Source of the DNA: Streptomyces longisporoflavus
GTDB lineage: Bacteria > Actinomycetota > Actinomycetes > Streptomycetales > Streptomycetaceae
NCBI RefSeq assembly: GCF_014649775.1
Contig: NZ_BMTR01000014.1
Coordinates: forward strand, 208,602-272,601
Reading direction: 5' to 3'
Length of the DNA stretch: 64,000 nt
Position 1 is the stretch's first letter. Each line of letters opens with the position of its first letter. Below are positions 1 to 8,603 of this stretch, piece after piece. Under the pieces are notes generated by a model. It did not search any database. It had not been told where the DNA came from and saw only the letters and a list, made by a program, of their open reading frames with translations. The position numbers and the translations under genes are program-made.

Positions 1-367
1 GAAAGTCCACGGGGACATACGCCCCCGCGTGGTCGTAATGCCAGACCAGGTGCGACTGCTGGGCGGTCGAGTCGAACATCTCCAGCAACTGCTCGTAGTC
101 CCCGCCCAGTTCGTCCACCGGCGTGACCTCAAGGCCGCAGACCTGGAGCAGGTAGGCCCGGCGCAGGAAATGCAGCGCGTCGTAGTCGAAGCCGGCCACC
201 GGGGCCACGTCCCCGGACAGGCCGGGCATATAGGCGAAGACGGGGACGGACGGCAGTCCTGCTTCGTGCAGCGCCTTGTCGTAGACCGCGATCTCCTCCG
301 CGAACGGATTGTCGGGGCTGTGGCACAGCACGTCGACGAGCGGGACCAGCCACAGGTCACAGGCCAA
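1..367 (-). CDS. Hypothetical protein, C-terminus cut off by window edge
   Basis: An open frame runs from a TTG at 365-367 to the left edge, so only about the first 122 residues are present. The start is chosen because a GAGGAG ribosome site lies about six bases upstream of the TTG and no ATG or GTG fits. The protein begins ACDLWLVPLVDVLCHS and continues with an acidic, Tyr/His-containing sequence without a signal peptide or membrane segment. I do not recognise the family. It lies 119 bases downstream of the glycosyltransferase gene on the same strand and may be cotranscribed with it. Confidence 0.6.
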   Translation of the reverse strand, partial: MACDLWLVPLVDVLCHSPDNPFAEEIAVYDKALHEAGLPSVPVFAYMPGLSGDVAPVAGFDYDALHFLRRAYLLQVCGLEVTPVDELGGDYEQLLEMFDSTAQQSHLVWHYDHAGAYVPVDF

Positions 368-486
368 GGGGGCTCCTCAGGTCAGAAGGTCGGGCGTAAG
401 CCGGGCTCACGTCGGGCTCGGGTCCGGCTGATGTCGGACATCGGACGTTCCTCGCGTTCAGGCAGCGTAGTCCGGGCGGACGCCCG

Positions 487-2913
487 CTAGCTGCCCCCGT
501 GCAGATCCCAGATCCACACCCCGTCTACCCACTTTCCGGGCCGGTCAAGGAGTTCCTCCACCGTCTCCCGCAGTGCGTCGTCGTGCTCCTGGGGAGCGAG
601 GACCAGGACGCCCGCCTTCCAGTACGTCAGATCCTCGCGCGCGGCCTCGCGCCACGCGTCCGTGAGCTGCGGGGCACGGCCCGACGAGCGGACGTCGCGC
701 AGGAGGTTCGAGGTGTTGCGGGGCGGGGCGCCGTAGATGCCGATGCGGTCCGGGCCCCACGGCCCGTTGAAGTAGCCGCCGGGCAGGCTGAAGCCCAGGC
801 CGGCGGTGGTCTGCCAGTGCAGCGCCTCCGCGCCTGCCGGGTCCGGCAGCGGTATCGGCACGAGGGACTCGCCCTCGCCCAGGTACTTCCGCCAGGTCCC
901 GTCGGCGATGAACGCCGGGGGCTCGGCCCGCTCCACCGCACGCAGCGGCGCGGGCACGATCGGCAGAAGCGCGAGGGCGACCGCGGCCACGCCCGCGTAC
1001 CGCGCCGCCGTCATCCTGTGCCCCGGGGCGAGGAGGCGGTCGAGTGCCAGCGCGAGCAGCATGCCGAGCGCCGGAGCGCAGACCATCGCCACCCGCGACT
1101 CGATGACCGACTCGAAGAGGGGCGCGTGCGAAAGGGGCGCCCACGGGCCCGGCAGCACGATGTCCGTCAGAGGAATGCGGAACTCGGGGCCCAGCGAGAG
1201 GACCGCCGCCGCGAGGACCGTAAAGGCCAGGGCCTTCACCACCGCCCGCTCCCAGAGCCGTACGACGACGGCGAAGGCGAGCGCGGCAAGCGGCCAGCCG
1301 TAGAAGGCGTTCTGCTCGGTGGGGTTCTGGGCGAGGGCGTTCGCGGTCTCCTCGTTGCCCGCGAGCGAGCGTTCCGCGAAGGAGAGGAGCGCGAGCGGAC
1401 TGTTGCCGGCGTTGTCGCCGTGCAGCACGCTCGTGTAGCTCTGCGGCCCGAAGAACTGCCAGTAGAGCGGGAAGGCGACCAGCGGGACGGTGACCGCGAC
1501 GGCCACCCCGAGGCCGCGCGCCAGCGGACGGAACGCGTCCCTCGCCACATCCCTGCGCGCCAGGCCGTACGCCGCCGCGAACAGCAGCATGCCCATCGCG
1601 GCGAGCAGCAGCGGCTCTTCGCCGAGGAAGATCTGGTACGCGGTGAAGAGCCCGAGCACGACCCCGTCGCGCACGGGCCGGGTGCCCTCGCAGAGCCGCA
1701 GGGCCCTGTCGATGATCGGCGGGATCATGAACAGGACCATGAAGTTCGGGTGCGCGTGGGCGTGGCTGATCATCGGTGGCGCGAACGCGGCGAGCGCCGC
1801 GCCGACAACCGCCGCGCCCCGGTGCCGTACGAGACGCTTGCGGATCAGCCGGTACCACGCGACCCCGGTCGCGGCCAGGCCCAGCGTCATCGCCGCGTTC
1901 AGGGCGACCGCCGGGCCGAAGAGCCAGGTCACGGGGGCGAAGGGGACGGAGAGGCCGAGCATGACCGTGTTGGCCATGAGGTTCACGCCGTCGGGAAAGT
2001 TCTGGAGGTGCGTGAAGAGGGGGTTCTGGAGGTGGCGGACGTTGTCCGCCGTCACCGCGAAGAACCACTCCCACTGGTTCTGGTCCTGGAGGGAGTCGGG
2101 GAGATAGCGGTCGCCGGGTGCGACCAGGCGGCCCGAGTAGAGGACGACCGCCATGGCCAGGAAGAGCGCCGTCACGAGCAGATCCGCCGGGCGGACGCTA
2201 CGGGCCTTCAGCGAGGTCAGTTCGGCGAGGACCTTCACGTAGTCGAACGGGCGGACCTTCGAGCCCTCCTGGTGCGCCCAGCGCACCGGCACCTCGGCGA
2301 CGGGCCAGCCGGAGCGGCGGAAGTACTGCAATATCTCGACGTCTATGCCCCAGCCGCGCAGGCGGGACGCGGCGAAGGCCTCACGGGCACGGTCGCCGTC
2401 GAAGAGCTTGAATCCGCACTGGGTGTCGCGGACTCCGGGGACGGCGACCGTTCGTATCAGGAAATTGCCGGTACGGCCGAGGAGTTCGCGCAGGCGGTGC
2501 TGGTGGGCCTCGATGGTGGCGTCGGCACCCGCGCGGGAGCCGATCGCCGCCGTGTGGCCGTCGGCGAGCGCCTTGTCGAGGCACTCCAGTTCCTCGATGG
2601 GGGTGGCCAGATCGGCGTCCGTGATCAGTACGCGGTCGCCGCGGGAGGCCAGGACGCCCAGGCGCAGGGCGTGGCCCTTGCCGAGGTTGCGGTCGGAGTG
2701 GATCAGCTGGACGCGGGAGTCGGCGGCCTCGGCGTCGGCCGCGACGTCCAGGGTGCCGTCGGTGGAGCCGTCGTCCACGACGATCAGTTCCCACCGGGTG
2801 CGGTCGCCGTCCGCGTAGCCCGCGTCGAGATACGCCCGGATCGCGGCGAGCGTGGGTGCCAGGCGCCGTTCCTCGTTGTAGGCGGGGACGACGACGGTCA
2901 GGTCCACGCTCAT
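487..2913 (-). CDS. Family 2 glycosyltransferase fused to a polytopic membrane domain
   Basis: 808 residues. The first ~240 form a GT-A family 2 glycosyltransferase of the dolichyl/polyprenyl-phosphate sugar synthase type: VVVPAYNEE near the start, VVDDGSTDGT, a DADLATP metal-binding motif and a CGFKLF acceptor motif. From about residue 255 the chain is strongly hydrophobic with many membrane segments, resembling GT-C/YfhO-like membrane transferases, and ends in a ~150-residue soluble part. The likely role, by inference, is making a lipid-linked sugar and handling it at the membrane. The ATG at 2911-2913 overlaps the GntR stop codon by four bases (ATGA), so the pair is translationally coupled. 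A longer in-frame start would add an Arg-rich stretch reading antisense-like sequence inside the GntR gene and is not credible. Confidence 0.85.
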   Translation of the reverse strand: MSVDLTVVVPAYNEERRLAPTLAAIRAYLDAGYADGDRTRWELIVVDDGSTDGTLDVAADAEAADSRVQLIHSDRNLGKGHALRLGVLASRGDRVLITDADLATPIEELECLDKALADGHTAAIGSRAGADATIEAHQHRLRELLGRTGNFLIRTVAVPGVRDTQCGFKLFDGDRAREAFAASRLRGWGIDVEILQYFRRSGWPVAEVPVRWAHQEGSKVRPFDYVKVLAELTSLKARSVRPADLLVTALFLAMAVVLYSGRLVAPGDRYLPDSLQDQNQWEWFFAVTADNVRHLQNPLFTHLQNFPDGVNLMANTVMLGLSVPFAPVTWLFGPAVALNAAMTLGLAATGVAWYRLIRKRLVRHRGAAVVGAALAAFAPPMISHAHAHPNFMVLFMIPPIIDRALRLCEGTRPVRDGVVLGLFTAYQIFLGEEPLLLAAMGMLLFAAAYGLARRDVARDAFRPLARGLGVAVAVTVPLVAFPLYWQFFGPQSYTSVLHGDNAGNSPLALLSFAERSLAGNEETANALAQNPTEQNAFYGWPLAALAFAVVVRLWERAVVKALAFTVLAAAVLSLGPEFRIPLTDIVLPGPWAPLSHAPLFESVIESRVAMVCAPALGMLLALALDRLLAPGHRMTAARYAGVAAVALALLPIVPAPLRAVERAEPPAFIADGTWRKYLGEGESLVPIPLPDPAGAEALHWQTTAGLGFSLPGGYFNGPWGPDRIGIYGAPPRNTSNLLRDVRSSGRAPQLTDAWREAAREDLTYWKAGVLVLAPQEHDDALRETVEELLDRPGKWVDGVWIWDLHGGS

Positions 2914-3662
2914 GCGGCCGCCGCGAGACGCTCGATGAGGGCGAGTGAGTGGGCGTTGTACTCGTCGATGATCCGGTGCGCGGCCTCGGGGTCGCGGTGC
3001 GTGAGGGCGTCGACGAGCTCGATGTGCCGGGCCCACAGGGCGCCGCGCAGGTCGCCGTCGCCGCGTTCGACGGCGCGGCGCAGGTAGGTGACGGCGCAGA
3101 CCCAGGACTGGACGCGGATGCGGTGCAGGAAGTCCGAGAGGTAGGGGTTGCCGAAGAGGGCGCTGAGCTCGCGCCAGAAGCGCAGGTCGTAGCCGATGAG
3201 GACGTTCAGGTCGCCCGCGCAGGCGGCGCGCGCCGCTTCCTCGCCGCGGCGGCGTACGGACAGGAGTGCGGCGGAAGCTTCCTCCGGGCCCTTGGGTCCC
3301 AGCGGGGTGCCCTTGCGCAGGAGGTCGCGGAAGATGCCGTCGGCGACGAGGCCGCGGGCCTCCAGCATGCCGCGGTAGTCCGCGAGGGAGTGCTCGTGGA
3401 CGCGGTAGCCGCGGTGCTGGTCGGCGTCGAGGAGGCCCTGCGCGGCGAGGTTCACCAGGGCTTCGCGGACGGGGGTCGCGGAGACGCCGTACTGTTCGGC
3501 GATCTCCTTGACCGTGAACTCCTGACCCGGCTCCAGACGACCGCCGAGGATCTCGTCACGCAGCGCGTCGGCGATCTGCTGGCGCAGAGTGCTGCGGATG
3601 ACGGCGGGGCCGTCGGTGCCGGGCATCTGGGGGTCCCCCGGGGTCGTCTCGATGGTCGTCAC
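2910..3662 (-). CDS. GntR family transcriptional regulator (FCD type)
   Basis: 250 residues. A winged helix-turn-helix occupies roughly residues 25-95 (TVKEIAEQYGVSATPVREAL is the recognition region), followed by a helical FCD effector-binding domain typical of the FadR branch. Such proteins repress neighbouring metabolic genes until a small carboxylate or similar ligand binds. The gene sits between the class III aminotransferase upstream and the glycosyltransferase downstream, all on the minus strand; the ATGA junction with the latter implies cotranscription. The GTG start at 3660-3662 has no clear ribosome site, so an internal ATG about 13 codons downstream is an alternative. Confidence 0.85.
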   Translation of the reverse strand: MTTIETTPGDPQMPGTDGPAVIRSTLRQQIADALRDEILGGRLEPGQEFTVKEIAEQYGVSATPVREALVNLAAQGLLDADQHRGYRVHEHSLADYRGMLEARGLVADGIFRDLLRKGTPLGPKGPEEASAALLSVRRRGEEAARAACAGDLNVLIGYDLRFWRELSALFGNPYLSDFLHRIRVQSWVCAVTYLRRAVERGDGDLRGALWARHIELVDALTHRDPEAAHRIIDEYNAHSLALIERLAAAA

Positions 3663-3706
3663 TTGCTTACGAGCACGTCAGACTACGCGGTCGGGGTTCC
3701 CGGCCC

Positions 3707-3732
3707 CCGGGCGTCCGGTTCGCGACGCCCGG
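3707..3732 (-). terminator. Hairpin downstream of the aminotransferase
   Basis: Eight-base perfect arms (CCGGGCGT / ACGCCCGG) with a ten-base loop, located between the aminotransferase stop at 3758 and the GntR start. It can extend with further GC pairs on both sides. It lacks a T tract, which is usual for Streptomyces hairpin terminators. Confidence 0.5.
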
Positions 3733-3757
3733 CGGCGGGGGCCCGACGGGGAGACGA

Positions 3758-5134
3758 TTACACCGTGTGCTTGTCCGCCTCCGTCAGCGCTGCGTCCAGC
3801 GCCGCGAGGCCCTCCTTGGCCTCCGTGTCCGTGATGTTGCACGGGGGGACCACGTGGGTGCGGTTCATGTTGATGAAGGGCCACAGGCCCTGCTTCTTCG
3901 CGGCGGCGCCGAACGCGGCCATCGGGGCGTTCGCCTCGCCCGCGGCGTTGTACGGGACCAGCGGCTCGCGGGTCTGCTTGTCCTTGACCAGCTCAAGGGC
4001 CCAGAACATGCCGAGGCCGCGGACCTCGCCGACGCTCGGGTGCCGCTCGGCGAGCTCCGCGAGGCCGGGGGCGATGATCTCCGCGCCGACGCGGGCCGCG
4101 TTCTCGACGATGCCCTCGTCCGCCATGGCGTTGATCGTCGCCACGGCGGCCGCGCAGGCCAGGGGGTGACCGGAGTACGTCAGACCGCCGGGGTAGGGCC
4201 TGCGGGCAAACGTCTCGGCGATGGCGGAGGAGATCGCGACACCGCCGAGCGGGACGTAACCGGAGTTCACGCCCTTCGCGAAGGTGAGGAGGTCGGGCAC
4301 GATGCCGCCGTCGAAGTGGTCCGCGGCGAACCACTTGCCGGTACGGCCGAAGCCCGCCATCACCTCGTCCAGGATGAAGACGATGCCGTGGCGGTCGCAG
4401 ATCTCGCGTACGCCGGAGAGGTAGCCGGGCGGCGGGGTCATGATGCCCGCCGTGCCGGGGATGGTTTCCAGGATGATCGCCGCGATGGTCTGCGGGCCCT
4501 CGAAGGCGATGGTGTCCTCAAGGTGCTGGAGGGCGCGCTCGCACTCCTGCTGCTCGTTCTCGGCGTAGAAGGGGCTGCGGTAGAGGAACGGCGCCCAGAA
4601 GTGGACGACGCCGGCCGTGCCGTTGTCCGAGGCCCAGCGGCGGGGGTCGCCGGTGAGGTTGATCGCGGCGGAGGTGGCGCCGTGGTACGAGCGGTAGGCG
4701 GAGAGGACCTTGGGACGGCCGGTGTGGACGCGCGCCATGCGGGTCGCGTTCTCCACGGCTTCCGCGCCGCCGTTGGTGAAGAAGATCTTGTCCAGGTCGC
4801 CGGGGGTGCGCTCGGCGATGAGGCGTGCGGCCTCGGAGCGGGCTTCCACGGCGAAGGCGGGGGCGAAGGTCGTCATCTCCGCCGCCTGCTTCTGGATCGC
4901 GGCGACGACCTTCGGGTGCTGGTATCCGATGTTCGTGAAGACGAGGCCGCTGGTGAAGTCGAGGTAGCGGTTGCCTTCGTAGTCCCAGAAGTACGAGCCC
5001 TCGGCGCCTGCTACGGCGAGGGGGTCGATCAGCTCCTGTGCGGACCAGGAGTGGAACACGTGGGCGCGGTCTGCTGCCTTTACGGCGGCGCCGACCTGGG
5101 GGTTCGGGTTCGGCTGAGGGGTCAGAGGGGTCAT
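3758..5134 (-). CDS. Class III pyridoxal-phosphate aminotransferase (aspartate aminotransferase family)
   Basis: 458 residues, the usual length for omega-amino acid:pyruvate/4-aminobutyrate aminotransferases. Visible motifs are the cofactor aspartate region FILDEVMAGFGRTGKW and the Schiff-base lysine in LTFAKGVNSGYVPLGG; FTNGGAEAVENATR forms the phosphate cup. It should transfer an amino group from an omega-amino acid, polyamine or amine to pyruvate or oxoglutarate in the cytosol; the exact substrate cannot be read. The ATG at 5132-5134 is chosen because TACCCT (minus strand, 5142-5147) lies seven bases upstream, the spacing of a leaderless transcript. A longer frame upstream is poorly supported. 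The GntR regulator follows 95 bases downstream and is a plausible controller. Confidence 0.9.
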   Translation of the reverse strand: MTPLTPQPNPNPQVGAAVKAADRAHVFHSWSAQELIDPLAVAGAEGSYFWDYEGNRYLDFTSGLVFTNIGYQHPKVVAAIQKQAAEMTTFAPAFAVEARSEAARLIAERTPGDLDKIFFTNGGAEAVENATRMARVHTGRPKVLSAYRSYHGATSAAINLTGDPRRWASDNGTAGVVHFWAPFLYRSPFYAENEQQECERALQHLEDTIAFEGPQTIAAIILETIPGTAGIMTPPPGYLSGVREICDRHGIVFILDEVMAGFGRTGKWFAADHFDGGIVPDLLTFAKGVNSGYVPLGGVAISSAIAETFARRPYPGGLTYSGHPLACAAAVATINAMADEGIVENAARVGAEIIAPGLAELAERHPSVGEVRGLGMFWALELVKDKQTREPLVPYNAAGEANAPMAAFGAAAKKQGLWPFINMNRTHVVPPCNITDTEAKEGLAALDAALTEADKHTV

Positions 5135-5225
5135 GTGGGCGAGGGTAAATGTCCACGGTGCGGACCGGACATGGGCGTCCTGTTTCGCGGGGGCGCGGGG
5201 CACTGGACAGTGTGTCGTCCCCCTG

Positions 5226-5723
5226 TCAGTCATCTGCCACCACTCTCGCCCCCGGCCGGCCGCCCTCCCCGCAGCGGATCTCGTACGGCAAGTCGTCCCG
5301 GCCATCGTCATCGTCGTCGCTTGGTTCTGCCTCCAGGCGAGCCACCCGTCCCGGCCCCCGTTCCACGTCGTCGTCGATGTGGAAGCCGTCCGACGGGCTC
5401 CACGAGACGAGGTACACCGTCCCGTCCTTCCTGCACTCGACCGTCGCCGTCCCGCCCGTGAAGCGGAGGGTCGAGCGCTCCGTCGCCGGTTCGGGGCGTG
5501 CGCTGGACGGCGAAGGCGACGCCGACGGAGACGCCGACGCCGACGTTGCTGCCAAGGCCCTTTCCACCGCGCCCTCGTCCAGGGGGCGGCTGTGCGCCGC
5601 GTTGCCGCTGTCCGAGGTGGCGAGCTGCCACGCGCCCAGCGCCCCCGCGGCCGTTCCCATCGCCACCCATGCCGCGGTCACCGCCGCGCTCCGCCACTTC
5701 CTCATCCGGCCACTGTGCCGCAC
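5226..5723 (-). CDS. Small exported or membrane-anchored protein of unknown function
   Basis: 165 residues. A basic N-terminus (MRKWRS) precedes one hydrophobic Ala/Gly-rich segment of about 20 residues, then a Ser/Ala/Pro low-complexity linker, then a ~75-residue C-terminal region containing GTVYLVSWSPSDGFHIDDDVERG and one Cys pair (VECRKDG and EIRCGEG). That layout fits a secreted or anchored small domain outside the membrane. The GTG at 5721-5723 has AGGA just upstream; an ATG at 5703-5705 is an alternative that would give 159 residues. It is divergent from the two-component genes that begin at 5778, leaving only 54 bases for both promoters. Confidence 0.7.
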   Translation of the reverse strand: MRHSGRMRKWRSAAVTAAWVAMGTAAGALGAWQLATSDSGNAAHSRPLDEGAVERALAATSASASPSASPSPSSARPEPATERSTLRFTGGTATVECRKDGTVYLVSWSPSDGFHIDDDVERGPGRVARLEAEPSDDDDDGRDDLPYEIRCGEGGRPGARVVADD

Positions 5724-5777
5724 AGTTTCCTAACGCCCGGTTAAGGGCTGCCCAAAGCGCCTGACTACGGTGGATGT

Positions 5778-6500
5778 ATGGCCCATCTTCTTGTCGTGGA
5801 GGACGATCCCCAGCTGCGCGGCGCCCTGGTGCGGGCCCTGCGCGACAAAGGGCACGCGGTGGCCACCGCGCCGAGCGGCATGGCGGGTCTTGACGCCGCG
5901 GTCACTCACCGCCCCGACCTCGTCGTACTCGACCTGGGCCTTCCGGACGTGGACGGCGCTCAGGTGCTCCGCATGCTGCGTGCCGTCAGCGACGTGCCCG
6001 TCATCGTCGCGACCGCTCGCGACGACGAACCGGAGATGGTGGCGATCCTGGAGGACGGAGCCGACGACTACATCGTCAAGCCGTTCGGCGCCGCCCAGCT
6101 CGACGCCCGTATCAAGGCGGTACTGCGGCGCCTCGGTGCCACCGAAGTGACGGAGGAGCCCCTGCGCGTGGGGGGCCTGGCCATCGATCCGGCCGCGCGG
6201 GAAGTCACCCTGGACGACGGCCCCCTGGACCTCACCCCGCGTGAGTTCGACCTGCTCTCCTACCTCGCCCACCGCCCCGGCCAGGTCGTCTCCCGCCGCG
6301 AACTCCTCGCCGAGGTATGGCAACAGCCCCTCGGCGGCGCCGACAAAACCGTCGACGTCCACCTCTCCTGGCTCCGCAGAAAACTGGGCGAAACCGCCCA
6401 GTCCCCCCGCTACCTGCACACGGTCCGCACGGTGGGCGTAAAACTGACCCCTCCCGAGGAGAGCCCGACCCCCACCCCCCAAGGCCCGGGGGCCGGCTGA
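5778..6500 (+). CDS. OmpR/PhoB-type response regulator
   Basis: 240 residues. Receiver domain at residues 1-115: acidic pocket VVEDDP, phosphoacceptor Asp in LVVLDLGLPDVDG, Thr in ATARDD and Lys in DDYIVKPFGA. A winged-helix DNA-binding domain fills residues 135-225 (DLTPREFDLLSYLAHRPGQ through VRTVGVKL). TACGGT at 5766-5771, six bases ahead of the ATG, indicates a leaderless transcript. The stop overlaps the kinase start by one base (TGATG), so both are expected at similar levels. Target genes are unknown. Confidence 0.93.
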   Translation: MAHLLVVEDDPQLRGALVRALRDKGHAVATAPSGMAGLDAAVTHRPDLVVLDLGLPDVDGAQVLRMLRAVSDVPVIVATARDDEPEMVAILEDGADDYIVKPFGAAQLDARIKAVLRRLGATEVTEEPLRVGGLAIDPAAREVTLDDGPLDLTPREFDLLSYLAHRPGQVVSRRELLAEVWQQPLGGADKTVDVHLSWLRRKLGETAQSPRYLHTVRTVGVKLTPPEESPTPTPQGPGAG

Positions 6501-7858
6501 TGCGGCGCAGTCTGCTTCTTCTCACCGCCGCCACCACCGCCCTCGTCCTCACCGCGCTCCTCGTCCCGCTCACCCTCCTCACCCGCACCCACGCCGCCGA
6601 CCGCACCACCGCCGAGGCCACCGCCCGGGCCCAGTGGGTCGCGCACGCCATCGGGCCCGCGCTCGCCACCCCGGACGAGCGCGAGACCGCCGAGCAGACC
6701 GTGGAGAGCGTCAATACGCAGGATCTGCCGAGCACCTCGCTCGTCCTGGCCGACGGCAGCGTCATCGGGCCCGATCCCGGCGGGGCGCCCCGCGTCACGG
6801 ACGCCATCCGCCTGGCCCGGACCGGACGCGCCTTCACCTACGAGCCCTCCACCGGCGGACGCCAGGTCCTCGTCCCCGTGCAGGGCGCCGCGGGCGGCAC
6901 GGCGGTGGTGCAGGTGACGCTCAGCGACAAGCAGTTGTACGCGGGGACCATGACCTCCTGGCTCGTCCTCGCCGGGATCGGGGTCGGCCTCGTCCTCGTC
7001 GGTCTGCTCCTCGCCGACCGCCTCGGCGCCCGCCTGGTCGGCGCCACCCGCCGCCTCGCCCGCACCGCGGACCGCCTGGCCGCCGGTGACCTCACCGCAC
7101 GCGCCACCCCGGAAGGCCCGCCCGAACTGCGCCTGGTCGCGGGCCAGCTGAACCACCTCGCCACCCGCATCGACGAGCTCCTCACCGCCGAACGCGAGAA
7201 CGCCGCCGACCTCGCCCACCGCCTGCGCACCCCCGTCGCCGCCCTCCGCCTGGACGCGGAGACCCTGCGCGACTCGGAGGAGGCACAGCGCATCGCCGCC
7301 GACGTCGCCGCACTGGAACGCAGCGTCGACGACGTGATCCGTAAGGCCCGCCGCCCATTGCGGGACGCCCCTTACGCGGACCTGGCCGCCGTGGCCCGCG
7401 AACGCCACACCTTCTGGCTGCCGTTGGCGGAGGACCAGGGACGAGCGACGGAATTTCCGGCCACCGGCGACCCGTACCCCGTGCCCGTTCCCGTGCCCGT
7501 TCCCGAGGACGACCTCTCCGCCGCCATCGACGCCCTCATCGGCAACGTCCTCGACCACACCCCCCAGGGCACGCCGTTTCGCATCACCGTCCGCGCCACC
7601 CCGACGGGGCGGGCCGAACTCACCGTCGCCGACGAAGGGCCCGGCCTGCCGCCCACGTACGCGGCGGAACGCGGCAGCAGCGGCGGCGGCTCCACCGGTC
7701 TCGGCCTGGACATCGCCCGGCGGACGGCCGAAGACGCGGGCGGCACCTTCGACATCGCCTCGGATGCCACTCGCGGCACCCGGGTGACCCTCACCTTCCC
7801 GCAGGCGCCTTCGCGGCCCCCGGGAAAGCGACCCGCACCGAACGGGCCCAACGATTGA
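6500..7858 (+). CDS. Two-component sensor histidine kinase (HisKA type)
   Basis: 452 residues. Membrane helix near residues 5-28, an extracellular loop of about 115 residues, a second helix near 150-172, a HAMP segment, then HisKA with the phosphorylated His in LAHRLRTPVAALRLD and an HATPase domain with N box (LIGNVLDHT), DEGPGLPP and GLGLDIARR. It should phosphorylate the regulator encoded immediately upstream. A PVPVPVPVP run from a GC-rich 12-base tandem repeat near 7480-7505 forms a flexible insert just before the N box. The 3' end overlaps the convergent VTC-domain gene by 68 bases. Confidence 0.92.
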   Translation: MRRSLLLLTAATTALVLTALLVPLTLLTRTHAADRTTAEATARAQWVAHAIGPALATPDERETAEQTVESVNTQDLPSTSLVLADGSVIGPDPGGAPRVTDAIRLARTGRAFTYEPSTGGRQVLVPVQGAAGGTAVVQVTLSDKQLYAGTMTSWLVLAGIGVGLVLVGLLLADRLGARLVGATRRLARTADRLAAGDLTARATPEGPPELRLVAGQLNHLATRIDELLTAERENAADLAHRLRTPVAALRLDAETLRDSEEAQRIAADVAALERSVDDVIRKARRPLRDAPYADLAAVARERHTFWLPLAEDQGRATEFPATGDPYPVPVPVPVPEDDLSAAIDALIGNVLDHTPQGTPFRITVRATPTGRAELTVADEGPGLPPTYAAERGSSGGGSTGLGLDIARRTAEDAGGTFDIASDATRGTRVTLTFPQAPSRPPGKRPAPNGPND

Positions 7859-8603
7859 TCCCCAGCTCCGGCCGCAGTGCCGCGAAGCCGCCGCAGTATT
7901 TGGTGAAGTCGGCGGCCCGCACCCCGTACCGGTGCAGGACCCGGTCCGCCTCCGTCAGATGCCCCTGCGTCTTCGTCTCCACCAGGACGAGCCCGGAGTC
8001 CGCCGCCACCGACCGCCCCGTGGCCACGTCCCGCACCACGAGCCCGGCATCACACGTGATCCGCTGCCCGTCGGCCACGAAGGTCGCCCGCTGGTACTCG
8101 GTGACCAGGGCCGTCGTCAGCCCGCCCGGCGCCTCGATCCCGTACGACCCCCGCAGCACGCCCGCGAGGAACCCCTGCCGCTCGGCGTCGAGAGCGCGGT
8201 CGTCGCCCTCAAGACGCTGGCGGTGCTTGACCGTCTCGCCCCGGCCGCTCTTCAGCTTGATCTCGAACTGCCGCTCCCCGCTGTCCTGGTAGACGCGCTC
8301 CCGGATGCGGTAGCGCAGCCGCCTGCCCTGCCGGTGGTGGTGGTAGGTGAGCAGCTCGGGAGTGTCGTAGTACGTCGAGTGGTAGCTGAACCAGCGCTTC
8401 CCGCCGATGCTCAGCGCCCGGAAGGGCCCCGACGGGCGGCGCGGATCGGTGAGGAGAGCGGCGAGATCGTCGAAGATCTCGACCGGCACGAGATAGCTGT
8501 TGTCGTAGCGGGCGAGCAGTTCGGCGCGCGCGTTGACCTCGTCGAGCGAGATGGGGTGCGCGGCGAGCGCGGCCCGTCCGATGGCGCGTACGGCGGGGTT
8601 CAC
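7791..8603 (-). CDS. VTC/polyphosphate-polymerase-domain protein
   Basis: 270 residues, a single VTC domain (triphosphate tunnel metalloenzyme fold). Characteristic basic strands are RLRYRIRERVY, FEIKLKSGRGETVKHRQ and LVLVETKTQG; YHSTYYDTP marks the N-terminal part. In yeast this domain makes polyphosphate; in bacteria the substrate is usually unproven. The GTG start at 8601-8603 overlaps the DUF4956 stop by four bases (GTGA), so the two products are likely to act together at the membrane. Its C-terminal codons overlap the end of the convergent histidine kinase gene. Confidence 0.85.
   Translation of the reverse strand: MNPAVRAIGRAALAAHPISLDEVNARAELLARYDNSYLVPVEIFDDLAALLTDPRRPSGPFRALSIGGKRWFSYHSTYYDTPELLTYHHHRQGRRLRYRIRERVYQDSGERQFEIKLKSGRGETVKHRQRLEGDDRALDAERQGFLAGVLRGSYGIEAPGGLTTALVTEYQRATFVADGQRITCDAGLVVRDVATGRSVAADSGLVLVETKTQGHLTEADRVLHRYGVRAADFTKYCGGFAALRPELGINRWARSVRVAFPGAAKAPAGR

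Noticed and set aside
499..3087. An 862-codon plus-strand frame opposite the glycosyltransferase
   Set aside because: Antisense shadow of a GC-rich gene with no recognisable motif and no ribosome site.
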